Assembly: GCA_031289515.1 (NCBI GenBank)
Contig: JAITPH010000001.1
Span: forward strand, 1 to 8,762
Origin: Tannerella sp.
GTDB lineage: Bacteria; Bacteroidota; Bacteroidia; Bacteroidales; Tannerellaceae
DNA length: 8,762 nucleotides
Direction: 5' to 3'
Both the position numbers and the translations under genes were made by a program. This document shows positions 6,774 through 8,762 of this stretch, in pieces; position 1 is the stretch's first letter, and each line of letters begins with the position of its first letter. The notes below the pieces were generated by a model. It did no database searches. It was not told the DNA's origin and worked only from the letters and a program-made list of their open reading frames with translations.

Positions 6774-8156
6774 TTATCTCGTGAAATATCCCGAATAAAC
6801 GACGCCGAGCGATACCGACGGCTCGTTGTTATACTGTTTCCTGTAAAAGCGTTTGGAATACTCGGCTTTTACGGCTACCTCCCTCAAAGGGTAATAGTTG
6901 ATTCCGACAGCCATGCGGCGCTTTCCGCACCATCCCGAATCTATAATGCCTGCCTCGACTTCCGCCATCGAATCGTAATATTCGTAGCGTCCGAAAAGAT
7001 ACAGCTTCCGGCTGTCCTTTTTCATCTCGGCGACATGGGCGAATATGTCGTATCCCGCTTCCACTCCGGCAGATACGGCGTCCGACGCTATCGCCGACTT
7101 TGGCGACGGCGATGCCGACTGCATGCTTTTGTTGAACTTCGTTATTTCTTCGGAATCGTTCAGATGCGCCCAGTCAAAATTCCCGCGTACTATAATATTA
7201 TGGTTGTCGTAATGAAAATCGACGGCGCCTATCATGACTTCGCCGTTACATCCGCCGTATTTTGTATTTTTCGTCAGGGAATTGCTGAAGCTGTAACCGA
7301 AATAGCCGCTGAAGCCCAGCCGCAGACCTTTTACCGAATAGTTGTCGAGCCGCAATGCTCCGGCGTAGACGTTTGCAATCTTAAATTCGTATGGACTGCC
7401 CGCGCCGCCGCTGATGAATCCTTCGGAGCCGAAACGGTCGGCATCCAGTCCGGGCAGGAACTGCGCTTCATAGCGCCAGTGCCGGGTGCGTCCCCAAATG
7501 CTGACGCCGGTCTCGTGCCACGTGCAGGGGAGGATTCTGGCTTCGCCTTCGGGCCGGTAAACCGTGAAAAACTCGTTCGGCAGGTGATACTGGTTTGTCA
7601 TTCCGACAGGTACTATGATATGTCCGAGGCGGATATTCAGGGCGCGGCTGAAACTCTTCTGAATCCAGAACTGTTCGAGCGCCACTTCGCCGCCGCGTTC
7701 TACCTCGCTTTCGTATTCGCCCATTTCTTCGGCTTCCATTTCGACGGCGCTTTCCGTTCCGCCGTGCTCAAATTCTATTTCGCTGCCGAAAGTCCATCCT
7801 TTCCCGAAGTCGTAGCCGACGAGAAAAACGACATGCGGAAGGTCGAATCTGCCGTGACTTCCGGCATCCTTGTATTTCTCGGCGTTTGTATACCGCTGCC
7901 ACTGGTCGCTGTAGAAGTTTCGCGAATATGCGGCTTCGCCGTATCCTCCGAGCGTAAGCCGCGATATGGACTTTGCAAATTGCAGCAATCGAGCCGTATC
8001 GTCGTCGCTGTCCTCTACGTTTGTATCGTTGTCCTCTGCTTTTTCACCGTTGTCTTCCATGTTGTTGTCTCCTACATTGTTGTCTTCTACATTGGACGCA
8101 TAAGCGACAGCGCTGAAAAACAGACAGAAAAACAGTATGTTAAGTATAATTTTCAT
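6774..8156 (-). CDS. Outer-membrane porin-like beta-barrel
   Basis: Predicted outer-membrane barrel of 460 residues, resembling the phosphate-selective porin O/P type; the exact family is uncertain and no substrate can be read. A signal peptide (1-20, ending AYA) is followed by a very acidic low-complexity linker (21-53) built from NVEDN-like pentapeptides. From about 66 the sequence alternates as beta strands rich in Tyr, Phe and Gly, beginning LTLGGYGEAAY, and it ends in strands with SVSLGVVYSGYF. Residues 126-161 hold a second acidic patch, probably an extracellular loop. The clustered negative charge argues against anion selectivity and fits a cation or metal complex. It is the first gene of the block, directly behind the only clear leftward promoter in the divergent region. 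The start at 8154-8156 is fixed by the signal peptide and by a leader of about 20 nt. Confidence 0.85.
   Translation of the reverse strand: MKIILNILFFCLFFSAVAYASNVEDNNVGDNNMEDNGEKAEDNDTNVEDSDDDTARLLQFAKSISRLTLGGYGEAAYSRNFYSDQWQRYTNAEKYKDAGSHGRFDLPHVVFLVGYDFGKGWTFGSEIEFEHGGTESAVEMEAEEMGEYESEVERGGEVALEQFWIQKSFSRALNIRLGHIIVPVGMTNQYHLPNEFFTVYRPEGEARILPCTWHETGVSIWGRTRHWRYEAQFLPGLDADRFGSEGFISGGAGSPYEFKIANVYAGALRLDNYSVKGLRLGFSGYFGYSFSNSLTKNTKYGGCNGEVMIGAVDFHYDNHNIIVRGNFDWAHLNDSEEITKFNKSMQSASPSPKSAIASDAVSAGVEAGYDIFAHVAEMKKDSRKLYLFGRYEYYDSMAEVEAGIIDSGWCGKRRMAVGINYYPLREVAVKAEYSKRFYRKQYNNEPSVSLGVVYSGYFTR
8007..8093 (-). repeat. 15-bp in-frame tandem repeat in porin N-terminus
   Basis: Three near-identical 15-bp units lie at 8049-8063, 8064-8078 and 8079-8093, encoding NMEDN, NVGDN and NVEDN. 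Two longer degenerate units follow in the protein at 8028-8048 (GEKAEDN) and 8007-8027 (DTNVEDS). All unit lengths are multiples of three, so gain or loss by slippage would keep the frame and only change the length of the acidic linker. Confidence 0.8.
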
Positions 8157-8184
8157 TACGTGACTGTATATTTAAATTCGGGTG

Positions 8185-8215
8185 CAAAGGTAGTGCGGTT
8201 ATTTGCGTCACGCAA
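8185..8215 (-). promoter_or_regulatory. Promoter of the porin-imelysin-DHOR-ccsBA block
   Basis: On the minus strand, TTG (plus 8213-8215) and TACCTTTG (plus 8185-8192) are separated by exactly 20 nt, matching the Bacteroidota promoter pattern. The -7 box and its flanks nearly copy the enolase promoter (GCAAAGGTAG on the plus strand in both). Transcription would start near 8179, about 22 nt before the porin ATG. Confidence 0.8.
8203..8215. promoter_or_regulatory. Palindrome over the porin -33 element
   Basis: TTGCGT-C-ACGCAA is a perfect 13-bp palindrome with 6-bp arms. It covers the porin -33 TTG and the bases just inside it, so a bound dimer would block RNA polymerase. No cognate regulator is recognised. 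An iron- or redox-sensing repressor would fit the downstream genes, but that is inference. Confidence 0.5.
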
Positions 8216-8248
8216 TCCCATAAAGTAGGGATTTTTTGCGGAAAAGTA

Positions 8249-8268
8249 GTCATTTGTTGTGAAATGAC
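8249..8268. promoter_or_regulatory. Candidate operator GTCATTT-N6-AAATGAC
   Basis: A perfect inverted repeat with 7-bp arms (8249-8255 and 8262-8268) and a 6-nt centre. It lies about 35 bp upstream of the porin -33 and a similar distance from the -33 of the rightward promoter, so one bound dimer could affect both directions. The 20-bp size suits a dimeric winged-helix or Fur/DtxR-like regulator; it does not match the classical Fur box closely. Confidence 0.5.
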
Positions 8269-8304
8269 GGCAATACCCGCTTTTGATACTTTTTTCGGAA
8301 AATA

Positions 8305-8336
8305 TTTGTTAATCAGATTTAAACGCTCTATCTTTG
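8305..8336 (+). promoter_or_regulatory. Rightward promoter for the propeller lipoprotein
   Basis: TTTG (8305-8308) and TATCTTTG (8329-8336) are separated by 20 nt, a full match to the Bacteroidota pattern. Transcription would start near 8343. An ATG at 8358-8360 then follows after a short A-rich leader. Confidence 0.8.
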
Positions 8337-8357
8337 TGCGCAAATACAAAAAATAAA

Positions 8358-8498
8358 ATGAAATACTTCTCTACAATCAGCTTCTGTCCGCTTCTTTCTC
8401 TCTTGGATGTGAAAGGAAATATCCCTAACGCGCTTCATGTACGGCGCATGACTGAAACCGGCGACCGGACGCCGAAGTATCCGAATGACTTTCCGAAA
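8358..8498 (+). other. In-frame extension or leader before the lipoprotein
   Basis: From the ATG at 8358 the frame stays open for 47 codons into the lipoprotein start at 8499. This ATG sits about 15 nt behind the predicted transcription start with an A-rich leader, the better initiation context of the two. However, starting there would put 47 mostly polar residues ahead of the lipoprotein signal peptide. The alternative is a 156-nt untranslated leader. A small hairpin, CGGCG (8459-8463) with CGCCG (8470-8474), lies about 25 bp before the second start. The peptide matches nothing I recognise. Confidence 0.45.
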
Positions 8499-8762
8499 AT
8501 GTTTATCAAGATATTCATGATTGTTTGTGCGGTTTTAACATTGACTTCATGCGGTGATAAGGAAAATTCCGAATTGCAGACTGTTTTCGTGGATAACGAC
8601 CGGGAAGACGTGCTTCCCTTATCCGAAATAGCAGATGAAATAAAGGCTGTCGAGCCGGAACTGACTGACGAAAGTCTTTTGAATATAGACCATGTATTAA
8701 AGGTTTTACTTGCTGATGAATATATCGTTGTATGTGAATGGGACAAAATATTCGTTTTCGAT
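8499..8762 (+). CDS. 6-bladed beta-propeller lipoprotein, N-terminal part
   Basis: The gene runs off the right edge of the window; only 88 residues are present. The start at 8499-8501 is chosen because it gives a clean lipoprotein signal peptide, MFIKIFMIVCAVLTLTSC, with lipobox LTSC and Cys18. The mature part runs through VLPLSEIADEIKAVEPELTDESLL to VLLADEYIVVCEWDKIFVFD. This pattern (a start strand, a threshold phrase like LET-DESLI, then a first blade ending in a tryptophan or lysine-rich turn and VFD) is typical of the Bacteroidota lipoproteins annotated as 6-bladed beta-propeller proteins. Their function is generally unknown; many sit in surface nutrient-uptake loci. It is divergent from the porin block and shares its control region. 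An upstream in-frame ATG at 8358 is the main uncertainty. The propeller assignment rests on the first blade only. Confidence 0.75.
   Translation, partial: MFIKIFMIVCAVLTLTSCGDKENSELQTVFVDNDREDVLPLSEIADEIKAVEPELTDESLLNIDHVLKVLLADEYIVVCEWDKIFVFD

Noticed and set aside
7035..8228. Long plus-strand open frame of 397 codons opposite the porin
   Set aside because: It is antisense to a signal-peptide-bearing barrel, and its sequence shows no domain; GC-rich third positions create such shadows.
8140..8349. Minus-strand open frame of 69 codons over the divergent promoters
   Set aside because: It overlaps both promoters and the porin start and has no recognisable domain; the promoters explain this region better.
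8435..8746. Minus-strand open frame of 103 codons opposite the propeller gene
   Set aside because: It is Ser/Thr-rich and antisense to a gene with a clear signal peptide and first blade; treated as a shadow.
1..8762. CRISPR array, tRNA, rRNA, insertion sequence or integrase
   Set aside because: No spaced repeat array, cloverleaf, rRNA segment or transposase or integrase motif was seen on either strand.

Overview
This window looks chromosomal and comes from a member of the Bacteroidota, most likely a Bacteroidales. Three lines of evidence point there. The promoters fit the Bacteroidota pattern (TTG, about 20 nt, then TAnnTTTG) instead of -35/-10 boxes. Genes start behind A-rich leaders without a Shine-Dalgarno. 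Three predicted lipoproteins have short lipobox signal peptides, two of them followed by acidic residues as in Bacteroidota surface-export signals. Protein matches are from recognised motifs, not a database search.

Layout from left to right. Positions 1-186 are non-coding, with a cluster of 10-bp-phased GCATATT repeats and a strong leftward terminator for the next gene. Enolase (187-1467, minus) has its own promoter at 1504-1534. Four further genes lie upstream of it on the same strand and are probably transcribed together from about 8179 leftwards: an outer-membrane porin-like barrel (6774-8156), an imelysin-family lipoprotein (5620-6744), a di-heme c-type cytochrome of the DHOR/DUF1111 family (3884-5464) and a fused system II cytochrome c synthase, CcsBA (1556-3778). 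A divergent region of 200-340 bp carries two outward promoters and two candidate operators. The window ends in the first part of a rightward lipoprotein that resembles the Bacteroidota 6-bladed beta-propeller family.

The four-gene block reads as one envelope pathway. The barrel lets a solute through or holds it at the surface. The imelysin protein, from a family tied to iron, probably binds the metal or its ligand. The di-heme lipoprotein could change its redox state, and CcsBA attaches the heme that this cytochrome needs. Imelysin next to DUF1111 is a known iron-related pairing in Proteobacteria. A barrel on one side and a dedicated heme ligase on the other is the less familiar part and the best candidate here for an under-described system. 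The substrate and the regulator cannot be read from the sequence.
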